Below are positions 16,708-22,923 of a stretch of DNA of 22,923 nt, piece after piece; the stretch's first letter is position 1; each line of letters begins with the position of its first letter. Source of the DNA: CALGLS01 sp047626155. GTDB taxonomy: Bacteria; Bacteroidota; Bacteroidia; Chitinophagales; Saprospiraceae. The stretch lies in NCBI GenBank assembly GCA_047626155.1, contig JBLHRR010000084.1, positions 1 through 22,923 on the forward strand, read 5' to 3'. The notes beneath the pieces were generated by a model. The model made no database searches and was not told the origin of the DNA. It saw only the letters and a program-made list of their open reading frames with translations. The translations under genes and the position numbers were made by a program.

Positions 16708-17102
16708 TGAGCGAAGTAATAACAAAACCAGAAGTAGAAATAGCGCCGGATTTACTAGTAGATCTGCAATCGCAGATACAGGAAGAAGGGCAAGTGGTCG
16801 TGCATTGCATAAGCACAGCGGCAGCTGATTACGATCACTATATTCGGGTATGGCAAACGACGTATTTGTTGGACCAGCATTCCCCACATCGAAGTGATTT
16901 GGTACATGTGGAAAAGGTAGTGATGGCGCCGATGTGGCAACTGGTCCCGGCAGGAACAATGGCTAACTACTCCTTGATTTTCTCGGGCTTACCTAAAGGT
17001 TGTACGGTATTTGATCTGGAGGAAATCATTCCACTACCAGGTCGTTTTTCTGCAAAGAGTATTGTTAGGAATGATACGGATGTCTATTTTATTCGGCTTT
17101 GA
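16707..17102 (+). CDS. Conserved-looking 131-residue protein of unknown function, coupled to the OmpA-like gene
   Basis: The start codon shares one base with the stop of the upstream gene (TAATG at 16705-16709), a layout that usually means translational coupling. There is no signal peptide or membrane segment. The protein looks like a compact folded domain: VVVHCISTAAADYDHYIRVW, then MAPMWQLVPAG, LIFSGLPKGCTVFDLEEIIP and a final VYFIRL. The alternating strands suggest a beta-rich fold. No function is recognised; it does not look like a lipoprotein or an enzyme with a known motif. The tight link suggests a cytoplasmic partner or regulator of the envelope protein, or merely a shared transcript. 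A bidirectional terminator follows at 17285. Confidence 0.75.
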   Translation: MSEVITKPEVEIAPDLLVDLQSQIQEEGQVVVHCISTAAADYDHYIRVWQTTYLLDQHSPHRSDLVHVEKVVMAPMWQLVPAGTMANYSLIFSGLPKGCTVFDLEEIIPLPGRFSAKSIVRNDTDVYFIRL

Positions 17103-17109
17103 GGTATTA

Positions 17110-17268
17110 GCGTTTATTCCAAAATAATTTGTATGTTCTCAAATGATCTTTTTATCCAGCACTTCAGCTTTTTGTTCGCCCGTAGCTAAGGCTACGAACT
17201 CAAAAAAGAGCTTCGTTCTGAAAAAAACATCTATTTGATTCCTGTACAAAATATTTCAGCATAAACTC
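17110..17268. mobile_element. MITE-like element, left copy
   Basis: An element of about 159 bp with imperfect terminal inverted repeats: GTTTATTCCAAAATAATTTG at 17112-17131 faces GTTTATGCTGAAATATTTTG on the other strand at 17247-17266. TA lies at both edges (17108-17109 and 17269-17270). Internal complementary segments (around GTTCGCCCGTAGC and GGCTACGAAC) would let most of it fold into one long hairpin. It has no coding capacity. A second copy in the opposite orientation lies at 18438-18597, about 95% identical by hand count (seven mismatches and one indel over about 155 positions). The TA edges fit IS630/Tc1-mariner-type insertion, but no transposase is in the window. Confidence 0.75.
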
Positions 17269-17284
17269 TATTGGCTAATAGCAA

Positions 17285-17325
17285 AAAAAAATAACTTGAG
17301 TATTTTATGCTCAAGTTATTTTTTT
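17285..17325. terminator. Bidirectional terminator
   Basis: A perfect 16-bp stem (17285-17300 with 17310-17325), a 9-nt loop, an A run on the left and a T run on the right. It can end transcription from the plus-strand 131-residue gene and from the minus-strand oxidoreductase gene, whose stop is 39 bp away. Confidence 0.9.
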
Positions 17326-17363
17326 GTCTGATACTTAATTTAAGTTCTAATAATTCTGAGCCC

Positions 17364-18368
17364 CTAGATCGTTACCACGATTTTCCCAAAATGCTTTCCA
17401 CTCGCCTGATATTCAAAAGCAGCACCCAGTTCTTCAAAAGCAAATTCCTGATCTATCACCGGTTTCATATTACTTACGTTAATGGCATTGACCATATCCA
17501 TTTGCATCGCCCGGCTACCAACGGCCAATCCCGTGATCTGCAGGTGTTTGAAAAATAGCTTAGGAAAAGTAATCGTTCCTTTTCTACCTCCTCCTAAAAT
17601 ACCGATAGAAGCAATGTGCCCACCAATGGCCGCCGCCTCAATGGAGTTGACCATCGTAGAACCTCCTCCAACATCAAGAACATGATCTACGCCACCTCCG
17701 GTCATTTTAAAAATTGTTTTGCCCCAGCGTTCATCTTCTTTGTAATTGACTACCGCTTCTGCCCCCATAGCCATTAAACGGTCGGCTTTCTCCGCTGAGG
17801 AAGTCGTCGCAAAAACACGTGCTCCGGCAGCCTTGGCTAATTGCAAAGCGAAAATCGACATGCCGCCAGTGCCTTCAATCAAGACCTTCTGTCCAGCCTG
17901 TAAATTGCCCTCCACAAATAAACCACGCCAGGCTGTTGTACAAGCACAGGGTAAGGTTGCTGCTTCCGCAAAAGAATACCCATTGGGTATTGCTGTTAAA
18001 TCTGTTGATTTGTAACAAGACATTTCCGTCATACATCCATCCACAGATTCGCCCATGATGGCTGTTGTTTTTGCAGCGCTAGGTTTGCCCTCTATCCAGT
18101 TTGGAAAAAACATGGACATGACCTTGTCACCCATTTTCCATTCCGTAACTCCTTCTCCTAAACCAATAATTTCTCCCGCGCCATCTGACATAGGGATCCG
18201 GCCATCTGGTACGGGAATTAAGCCCATCGCCACCAGGTAATCGTGATAATTCAAAGAGGTCGCTCGCCATAGGACGAGTACTTCACCTGTGTCAGGTTTT
18301 GGTGTTTCCTTTTCAGAAACTTGTAAGTGATCAAGACCGCCGGGTGATTTTATTGAAATGACTTTCAT
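17364..18368 (-). CDS. MDR-family NAD(P)-dependent oxidoreductase (quinone oxidoreductase/alcohol dehydrogenase-like)
   Basis: Seen: 334 residues from the ATG at 18368. A GroES-like N-terminal half (LNYHDYLVAMG at about 39-49; MSDGAGEIIGLGEGV at 60-74; GDKVMSMFF at 80-88) precedes a Rossmann domain (GTGGMSIFALQLAKAAGA at 166-183; GGVDHVLDVGGG at 225-236). The catalytic-zinc Cys/His ligands and the four-Cys structural zinc cluster of classical alcohol dehydrogenases are not apparent, so it fits the zinc-independent quinone-oxidoreductase type. Known: such soluble enzymes reduce quinones or enones, or oxidise alcohols, with NAD(P)(H). Substrate unknown. The start at 18368 is preferred over 18422 because the N-terminus then matches the family and because the longer version would run through the promoter. 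The gene lies between two MITE-like copies. Confidence 0.92.
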   Translation of the reverse strand: MKVISIKSPGGLDHLQVSEKETPKPDTGEVLVLWRATSLNYHDYLVAMGLIPVPDGRIPMSDGAGEIIGLGEGVTEWKMGDKVMSMFFPNWIEGKPSAAKTTAIMGESVDGCMTEMSCYKSTDLTAIPNGYSFAEAATLPCACTTAWRGLFVEGNLQAGQKVLIEGTGGMSIFALQLAKAAGARVFATTSSAEKADRLMAMGAEAVVNYKEDERWGKTIFKMTGGGVDHVLDVGGGSTMVNSIEAAAIGGHIASIGILGGGRKGTITFPKLFFKHLQITGLAVGSRAMQMDMVNAINVSNMKPVIDQEFAFEELGAAFEYQASGKHFGKIVVTI

Positions 18369-18392
18369 CTGTGAGTTGTTTTTATTATTTCG

Positions 18393-18423
18393 TAAATGTA
18401 CAATGATGGAACATGAAAACAAA
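18393..18423 (-). promoter_or_regulatory. Bacteroidota-type promoter of the oxidoreductase gene
   Basis: On the minus strand TTTG (18420-18423), 19 nt, then TACATTTA (18393-18400), seven of eight matches to TAnnTTTG. The predicted start leaves a leader of about 20 nt before the ATG at 18368, which supports that start. Confidence 0.6.
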
Positions 18424-18437
18424 CGAACTGTTGATTA

Positions 18438-18597
18438 GAGTTTATGCTGAAATGTTTTGTACAGGAATCAAATAGATGTTTTTTGTCAGAACGAAGCTCT
18501 TTTTTGAGTTCGTAGCCTTAGCTAGGGGCGAATAAAAAGCTGAAGTGCTGGCTAAAAACATCATTTGAGGACACACAAATTATTTTGGAATAAACTC
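18438..18597. mobile_element. MITE-like element, right copy (opposite orientation)
   Basis: Same element as at 17110-17268, inverted. Its ends are GAGTTTATGC and, on the other strand, GAGTTTATTC. TA flanks both sides (18436-18437, 18598-18599). A longer flanking match ATTAGA (18434-18439 and 18599-18604) overlaps the ends and may be chance. It lies about 15 bp upstream of the -33 box of the oxidoreductase gene. Confidence 0.75.
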
Positions 18598-18621
18598 TAT
18601 TAGATGTGTAAGATCATAAAG

Positions 18622-18640
18622 AAAAGGCTAATCACCTTTT
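18622..18640 (-). terminator. Weak terminator candidate after the SGNH hydrolase gene
   Basis: A short 6-bp stem (AAAAGG with CCTTTT) around a 7-nt loop. On the minus strand it is followed by a few T residues, just after the stop of the hydrolase gene. Too short to be sure. Confidence 0.35.
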
Positions 18641-18647
18641 TCATAGC

Positions 18648-19448
18648 TCACGCCGTCGTTATTTTTTGATTTAGAATACTTCGAATTTCCTTATCGTACA
18701 AAAGGTATTCACCAAAATATTTCCCCCAGACTTGATAAGTAAATTTTGAAGGATGTACGCCATCACTAAAAAAGTCAGCAGGTCGTTTGTTTGTTTGTAA
18801 TTGCTTAATCCAAAAATCAAGTGTGATGACTTCTGAAGCGTAGAATACGTTTTTCCTAGCTTGGACCACTGCTTCCAATTCAGCGCCCAATAACTCCACC
18901 AGATTACCAACCGTAAATTTTATCAAGGAGGTAAAAGCTGGGAACTCCTTGATGGGCGGCATATTCATAAAACAAATAGGTGCCTTAGGAAATTTGACTT
19001 GTAGTGTTTCAATCAAGGTTTGCATTTGGGAACGCCATAAACCAGGACTGTTGAGTTTGAAGGCATCATTACCACCCAAACCAATAACAATCAGGTCCAG
19101 GTCTGTTTCTTCAATTTTAGGGATGATTTTGTAAGTCACTCGTTTAGCGGTATAGCCACTTTTGGCATAGACTTTCCATTCAATAGTTGCGTCCAATTCC
19201 TCAGCTAGGGTTTTGGCAAGAGTACCGGTAAAGCCTTCTTCATGTGTAGCGACACCTACGCCAGCCACAGTGCTTTCTCCAATAGTGACCATTCGTAAGA
19301 CTCTTGTTGAGTGCTGTCCGGTGGTGCCGCTAATGCCTGTGGCCTCGTCTAGCTTAGGGACAGAAGATCGTATTTTTTTTCCTTGGAAATACATTATAGG
19401 GAGCAGCGGCATGGAGAGGGTCAGACCTAAGAGATATTTGAGATTCAT
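18648..19448 (-). CDS. SGNH/GDSL-family hydrolase, membrane-anchored or exported
   Basis: Seen: 266 residues. An N-terminal hydrophobic segment (about residues 5-21) fits a membrane anchor or uncleaved signal. All SGNH blocks are present: block I as TIGESTVAG with Ser59, block II Gly98 in KSGYTA, block III as LGGNDAF with Asn127, and block V as SDGVHPS with Asp229 and His232. Block I reads GES where the name motif is GDS, a common variant. Known: members are serine esterases, lipases or carbohydrate acetyl-esterases. The substrate cannot be told from sequence. The gene is transcribed toward the right MITE copy and stands alone; its 5' side faces the divergent HEAT-repeat gene across 191 bp. 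Confidence 0.9.
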   Translation of the reverse strand: MNLKYLLGLTLSMPLLPIMYFQGKKIRSSVPKLDEATGISGTTGQHSTRVLRMVTIGESTVAGVGVATHEEGFTGTLAKTLAEELDATIEWKVYAKSGYTAKRVTYKIIPKIEETDLDLIVIGLGGNDAFKLNSPGLWRSQMQTLIETLQVKFPKAPICFMNMPPIKEFPAFTSLIKFTVGNLVELLGAELEAVVQARKNVFYASEVITLDFWIKQLQTNKRPADFFSDGVHPSKFTYQVWGKYFGEYLLYDKEIRSILNQKITTA

Positions 19449-19591
19449 AAAGTGATTTTGATATACAAGAGTGTTTAACTCTATTTAAGCTTTTTCAAAT
19501 GAACACTAATATAACTTCTTTGTTTAAAACTATTTATTGTTTAAATCGTAAATGTAAGGAGAATATAGGAAGAGACTTTTTGTAAAAAAAT

Positions 19592-19599
19592 TACATTTG
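19592..19599 (+). promoter_or_regulatory. Possible -7 box of the HEAT-repeat gene
   Basis: TACATTTG is a full match to TAnnTTTG, about 40 nt before the ATG at 19640. No TTTG lies at the usual distance upstream; the nearest is only 9 nt away. Promoters for both divergent genes should lie in 19449-19639. Confidence 0.35.
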
Positions 19600-19639
19600 A
19601 AAGAATTAGTCATTAACTCTACTAACAACTAAAAATTAA

Positions 19640-21079
19640 ATGATACTAGACAACCTCATCAATAGTTTGAAAACAGGAAACGAGAAAGATCGGCTTTATG
19701 CCATAGAGGAACTTTTTGAGATGCCTGATGAAAAGGCCATCCCAACTCTCGTGGGTGCATTGGTAGATATGAATGGGGAGATTCGGGCAAGCGCTGAAAA
19801 ACTATTGCTGATCATAAACGAGGAATGGGAACAAACTGAGGGTACCAAAGAGGCGATCCCTTATCTGGTGACAAAGTTGAGCAGCAGTGCAGACGAGGTG
19901 TGGAAGACGGCTTCTCGATGGTTGGCGCAATTGCATCCTGTCGCTTTGCCAGCCTTGATAGAAACCATATCTCAGCCTCCAAATGACGAAGTACAGTGGA
20001 AGGCGATACAGGTGATACGTCAGATAAAAGAAGGCGCGGAAAGTGCAGTGCCCACTTTGATCGATGCTTTGGATAACAGTAACGTTACAATTAAAGAATC
20101 TGTGATCAGAACACTTACGGAAACAGGGAGCCAGAACCTGAAGATATTGGGAGCCTTAAGTCCTTTGCTAGAAGATGGGGCCTCTACTGTTCGACAAGCA
20201 GCTGCAAAGGCCTTTGGTCCTTTCGGCAGTAAAGCCGAAGAGTATAGCCGGCTATTGGTAAAACGATTGTTAGATAAAGATTCAAGTGTAAGGAATGCTG
20301 CAGCAGAATCGCTCACGGCCATCGGTCAGCCTGCCGTTAAAGAGCTCCTGGAGTTGATTCACCAACGGGCCGATTTGCGGACCATAGAAATAGAACGGCT
20401 CCAACGAACCAAAGGCGATTTGTTTAAAGGCGTAGATATGGAGACCTTTTCTAGAGAACCTTATAAAGCACTCCAAAACGTCAACTGGCATCTCAATGAC
20501 ATACTCGAGGACCTTAAGCGAATTGATACTGGAATTCTTCACGCCATTAGAATATTATCAACTCCGGATGCTAACGATCCAAAGTCGATAGAGCCATTAG
20601 TCTTGGCTTTGAAAGATCCTAACCTCGCCATTCGTGAAACAGCACTGACCTCAATTGGTGCACTTGGCGAAACCGCCGAAGAAACCCTTCCCATATTACT
20701 CCAGCTTTTCAAAGGAGAAGAAATTACTGACTACGAACGGATTGTCACGGCACTTAATAATATAGCGCCGGATTGGGCGGAGCAGAAGGAAGCAAAACCA
20801 TTTCAGGAACACTTGATTGCTTGTCTAGGCGAAGGCCAGGAAGAAAAGTTGCGCGCTATTTTGGCTTTGAAAAAAATGGATCAGGCAGTAGTGCAAACGT
20901 TGATTGAAGGATTGGAAAATAAAGATCGGATTATCAGAGAAGAAGTAATACTCTTGTTAGGCGTATTGGGTGAGCATGCGAAAGCGGCTATTCCGATCTT
21001 GGCGAAGATTGCAGAGACGGATGATAATCTATTGGTACGGGGTGCTGCTGGGGAGGTGGTGAAGAGGATAGGGTTTTAG
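19640..21079 (+). CDS. HEAT-repeat protein
   Basis: Seen: 479 residues made mostly of helical pairs typical of HEAT/PBS-lyase-type repeats: AIPTLVGALVDMNGEIRASAEKLL, SAVPTLIDALDNSNVTIKESVIRTL, LLVKRLLDKDSSVRNAAAESLTAIG, SIEPLVLALKDPNLAIRETALTSIGALG, and AIPILAKIAETDDNLLVRGAAGEVVKRIG at the end. A less regular, charged stretch (about residues 240-300) interrupts the array. There is no signal peptide, so it is probably cytoplasmic. Known: such solenoids bind proteins or act as scaffolds; some relatives assist phycobilin attachment or pterin enzymes, but nothing here points to that. Its partner is unknown. The gene starts in the divergent region with the SGNH hydrolase and ends before an inverted repeat. 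Confidence 0.88.
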   Translation: MILDNLINSLKTGNEKDRLYAIEELFEMPDEKAIPTLVGALVDMNGEIRASAEKLLLIINEEWEQTEGTKEAIPYLVTKLSSSADEVWKTASRWLAQLHPVALPALIETISQPPNDEVQWKAIQVIRQIKEGAESAVPTLIDALDNSNVTIKESVIRTLTETGSQNLKILGALSPLLEDGASTVRQAAAKAFGPFGSKAEEYSRLLVKRLLDKDSSVRNAAAESLTAIGQPAVKELLELIHQRADLRTIEIERLQRTKGDLFKGVDMETFSREPYKALQNVNWHLNDILEDLKRIDTGILHAIRILSTPDANDPKSIEPLVLALKDPNLAIRETALTSIGALGETAEETLPILLQLFKGEEITDYERIVTALNNIAPDWAEQKEAKPFQEHLIACLGEGQEEKLRAILALKKMDQAVVQTLIEGLENKDRIIREEVILLLGVLGEHAKAAIPILAKIAETDDNLLVRGAAGEVVKRIGF

Positions 21080-21081
21080 AG

Positions 21082-21153
21082 GTTTTCAACTGCAATTTTA
21101 ACTTCAACTTCAAAGCGCTCAGTTCGCGAATTAGGGGAATTGAAGTTGAAAAC
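21082..21153. repeat. Imperfect inverted repeat between the HEAT and phnA-like genes
   Basis: GTTTTCAACTGCAATT (21082-21097) faces AATTGAAGTTGAAAAC (21138-21153) with 15 of 16 pairs and a 40-nt loop that itself contains AACTTCAACTTC. It begins 3 bp after the HEAT gene stop. No T run follows, so it may be a structured 3' end or an intergenic repeat more than a standard terminator. Confidence 0.5.
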
Positions 21154-21166
21154 TATAGCTACCCAT

Positions 21167-21199
21167 TTTGATTTTGATTCACAGTTTCATTTAAATTTA
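21167..21199 (+). promoter_or_regulatory. Possible promoter of the phnA-like gene
   Basis: TTTG at 21167-21170, 21 nt, then TAAATTTA at 21192-21199 (seven of eight to TAnnTTTG). A transcript start near 21206 would leave a leader of about 33 nt before the ATG at 21239. A second TTTG at 21173 is too close. Confidence 0.45.
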
Positions 21200-21238
21200 T
21201 TCCCTACCTTAGCGCTTCAACAAATCCATCCAAATAAA

Positions 21239-21802
21239 ATGAGTATTTCCACTGTCCTCACTGAGCGCTCCGAATCAAAATGCGAACTGTGTTCTGCAAC
21301 TAATGACCTCGCTGAATATACCGTCCCACCAAAGAGTTCCGATAATCCAGAAGATCAAATCGTCGTTTGTCCGACCTGCCTCATTCAAATTGAAGGGGAT
21401 GATCAACCAGATGTCAACCATTTGCGTTGTCTTAACGAAAGCATGTGGAGCCAAGTGCCTGCTGTTCAGGTGATGTCTTACCGATTATTGAAAGGACTGG
21501 AATCAGAGGCATGGGCACAAGATGCTCTTGGTACGATCTATATGGATGATGAAACCATGGAATGGGCACAGCAAGGCGCTGATGCTAAAATTGTCCATAA
21601 AGACAGCAACGGCAATATTCTCGAAAACGGAGATAACGTAACTATTATCCAAGATCTAAATGTTAAAGGTTCCACTATAACGGCAAAACGTGGGGTTGCT
21701 GTTAGACGAATCCGACTCGATCCAAATAATGCGGAATACATAGAAGGAAAAGTAGACGGTCAGCATATTGTTATTTTGACGAAGTATGTGAAGAAGTCGT
21801 AG
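21239..21802 (+). CDS. phnA: PhnA-family (YjdM-like) zinc-ribbon protein
   Basis: Seen: 187 residues from the ATG at 21239. An N-terminal zinc-ribbon (CELC at Cys15/Cys18 and CPTC at Cys44/Cys47) is followed by a mainly helical middle (about 60-110) and the PhnA C-terminal domain (HKDSNGNILENGDNVTIIQDL, then VRRIRL and GKVDGQHIVILTKYVKKS). Known: the family is named after a phosphonate-operon gene of E. coli, but it is not the phosphonoacetate hydrolase of the same name and its role is unsettled. No other phosphonate gene is nearby. The frame stays open back to a TTG at 21140, but that extension covers the promoter candidate and the inverted repeat and does not fit the family, so 21239 is chosen. 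Confidence 0.9.
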   Translation: MSISTVLTERSESKCELCSATNDLAEYTVPPKSSDNPEDQIVVCPTCLIQIEGDDQPDVNHLRCLNESMWSQVPAVQVMSYRLLKGLESEAWAQDALGTIYMDDETMEWAQQGADAKIVHKDSNGNILENGDNVTIIQDLNVKGSTITAKRGVAVRRIRLDPNNAEYIEGKVDGQHIVILTKYVKKS

Positions 21803-21922
21803 GGGATTTTACCCATTGTATTGAGAGGGTAGATTAGGGTAGATGCGGACTTTCTTAATTCGCGTAACCTTATATTAGTGGGAATCCCTGATCCACCCTC
21901 ACTCTAAACTAAGCAAAAAAAA

Positions 21923-22795
21923 ATGAGTACAACCTCCATCCAAACCTATGCTTATAAAGAGCCGATCCCTTCCGTCAACCCGACGGTGTTTGAAGTGGAG
22001 GCCATTCGTTTGGATACCAGTTGTGTGAGCAATCAGAGTCACCGTTCCGATTATTACAAGGTTATTGTTATTGAAGATGGAACTGGATTGTATCAAGTAG
22101 ATTTTCAACAATTCAAGGTAGATGGAGCAGGGATGTTTTTCCTCTCGCCTGGTCAGGTATTTACAGTAGAATTGGAGTCGATGAAAGCGGGGTACCAGTT
22201 GTCCTTCAATAAAGACTTTTATTGTGTGGAAACACATGGGAAAGAAATCGCCTGTAATGGCGTGCTCTTTAATAATGTTCATAAAGCCTCCCACCTTCCG
22301 CTCTCTGAGGCAGATCTTCCTCGCTTCACAATGCTGATCGACAGCATGATTCGGGAGTTGACAAAACCCGGGAAGGCACATCAGGAAATGCTGGAAACTT
22401 ATCTTCGCCTCTTCCTCATCGAAGCACTCCGCCTCCATGATGACCAGGCGGCAGTTCCCGCTGCGGAAACCGACGAAGCCAATCGCCTGGCAGGAGATTT
22501 TATAGCTTTGGTAGACAAACACTTTCGAAGTGTACATCCTGTTAAAGAGTATGCCGAGAAATTATTTGTAAGTCCAAAATCATTGGCCAAGCGTTTGAAC
22601 GCTCACCATTATGATACCCCCACCGAGATCATTCGCGATCGCATCATCCTTGAAGCAAAGCGCGATTTGCGATACACTTCAAAATCAATAAAAGAAATCG
22701 CTTTTGGTTTGGGCTTTGAAGATCCGGGTTATTTTACGCGGTATTTTAAGAAAGGGGAAGGGGAAGCACCGGGGGAGTATCGGAAGCGGTTTTAG
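21923..22795 (+). CDS. AraC-family transcriptional regulator
   Basis: Seen: 290 residues. The N-terminal half has a cupin-like sensor pattern (YYKVIVIEDGTGLYQVDFQQF, then MFFLSPGQVFTVEL at about residues 73-87). The C-terminal 95 residues carry the two helix-turn-helix motifs of the AraC/XylS family: VKEYAEKLFVSPKSLAKRLN from about 207 and SIKEIAFGLGFEDPGYFTRYF from about 254, ending GEAPGEYRKRF. Known: these bind direct repeats in DNA and usually activate nearby genes when the sensor domain binds a small molecule. The effector is unknown. The gene lies 120 bp after phnA. A direct repeat with AraC-like spacing lies 66 bp downstream, so its likely target is the gene just outside the window. 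Confidence 0.93.
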   Translation: MSTTSIQTYAYKEPIPSVNPTVFEVEAIRLDTSCVSNQSHRSDYYKVIVIEDGTGLYQVDFQQFKVDGAGMFFLSPGQVFTVELESMKAGYQLSFNKDFYCVETHGKEIACNGVLFNNVHKASHLPLSEADLPRFTMLIDSMIRELTKPGKAHQEMLETYLRLFLIEALRLHDDQAAVPAAETDEANRLAGDFIALVDKHFRSVHPVKEYAEKLFVSPKSLAKRLNAHHYDTPTEIIRDRIILEAKRDLRYTSKSIKEIAFGLGFEDPGYFTRYFKKGEGEAPGEYRKRF

Positions 22796-22860
22796 GAGTG
22801 GGTTTTGGTTTTGATTTTGATTGAAATTTTGATTAACAATTCCTCCAAAATACCTAAAAA

Positions 22861-22894
22861 GGAACATCTGTCCCACCTCCAGGAACTTCTGTCC
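22861..22894. promoter_or_regulatory. Direct repeat, candidate AraC-type operator
   Basis: GGAACATCTGTCC (22861-22873) and GGAACTTCTGTCC (22882-22894) differ at one position and are spaced 21 bp start to start, about two DNA turns. Each is preceded by A. This is the usual arrangement for two AraC-family monomers. It sits in noncoding DNA just after the regulator gene, before whatever follows the window. Confidence 0.5.
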
Positions 22895-22923
22895 ATTTTT
22901 CAAGCCCCCTCTCTGCCCTATCT

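Noticed and set aside
17482..18240. Several plus-strand reading frames opposite the oxidoreductase gene
   Set aside because: They lie fully inside a strongly supported MDR gene and show no domain of their own.
18369..18422. Longer start for the oxidoreductase at 18422
   Set aside because: The extra 18 residues do not fit the family and would cover a well-formed promoter.
17110..18597. Composite transposon with the oxidoreductase as cargo
   Set aside because: No transposase is present and each end is a complete small element with its own TA flanks, so two separate MITE insertions are the simpler reading.
21140..21238. TTG-initiated extension of the phnA-like gene
   Set aside because: It runs through an inverted repeat and a promoter candidate, and the family starts near the zinc-ribbon.

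Overview
The window looks like a chromosomal segment of a marine-type Bacteroidota, most likely the Saprospiria/Saprospirales branch. Evidence: two proteins and one gene relic carry T9SS type A C-terminal sorting domains. There are Cys-rich HYR-like and SprB-like repeats, a TonB receptor with an N-terminal carboxypeptidase-like domain, A/T-rich intergenic DNA, little sign of Shine-Dalgarno sites, and several matches to the Bacteroidota promoter pattern (TTTG, about 19-21 nt, TAnnTTTG). No tRNA, rRNA, CRISPR array, phage or transposase gene was seen.

Left part (1-7370): a 1796-residue secreted adhesin-like protein with HYR-like repeats, a P-domain-like segment, dockerin-like and cohesin-like modules and a T9SS tail. 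It is followed by a strong terminator, a hairpin-rich noncoding stretch, and a broken second copy of the same gene. The copy keeps a colinear 921-bp C-terminal module but has lost the signal peptide, about 1 kb of internal sequence and the reading frame.

Middle part (7370-13125): a TonB-dependent receptor without a SusD partner, then a secreted alpha/beta-hydrolase-like protein whose nucleophile serine is replaced by glycine. After a terminator come a 120-bp palindromic element and the remains of a TPR-protein gene.

Next (13126-17102) is a 1193-residue envelope protein combining a Reg_prop-type propeller, ten SprB-like repeats (two pairs from a recent 462-bp duplication) and an OmpA-like peptidoglycan-binding end. 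Its stop overlaps the start of a 131-residue protein of unknown function (TAATG), so the two are probably made together.

Right part (17103-22923): an MDR-family oxidoreductase (minus strand) sits between two copies of a roughly 159-bp element in opposite orientation. Each copy has terminal inverted repeats and TA at both edges, so they look like MITEs. Then follow a membrane-anchored SGNH hydrolase (minus strand), a HEAT-repeat protein, a PhnA-family zinc-ribbon protein and an AraC-family regulator. Downstream of the regulator, at the window edge, lies a 13-bp direct repeat with 21-bp spacing that looks like an AraC-type operator. These right-hand genes appear to be separate units, not one pathway.

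No complete undescribed system can be demonstrated. The best candidates for follow-up are the MITE pair, the propeller-SprB-OmpA protein with its coupled partner, the serine-less secreted hydrolase and the tandem broken adhesin copy.
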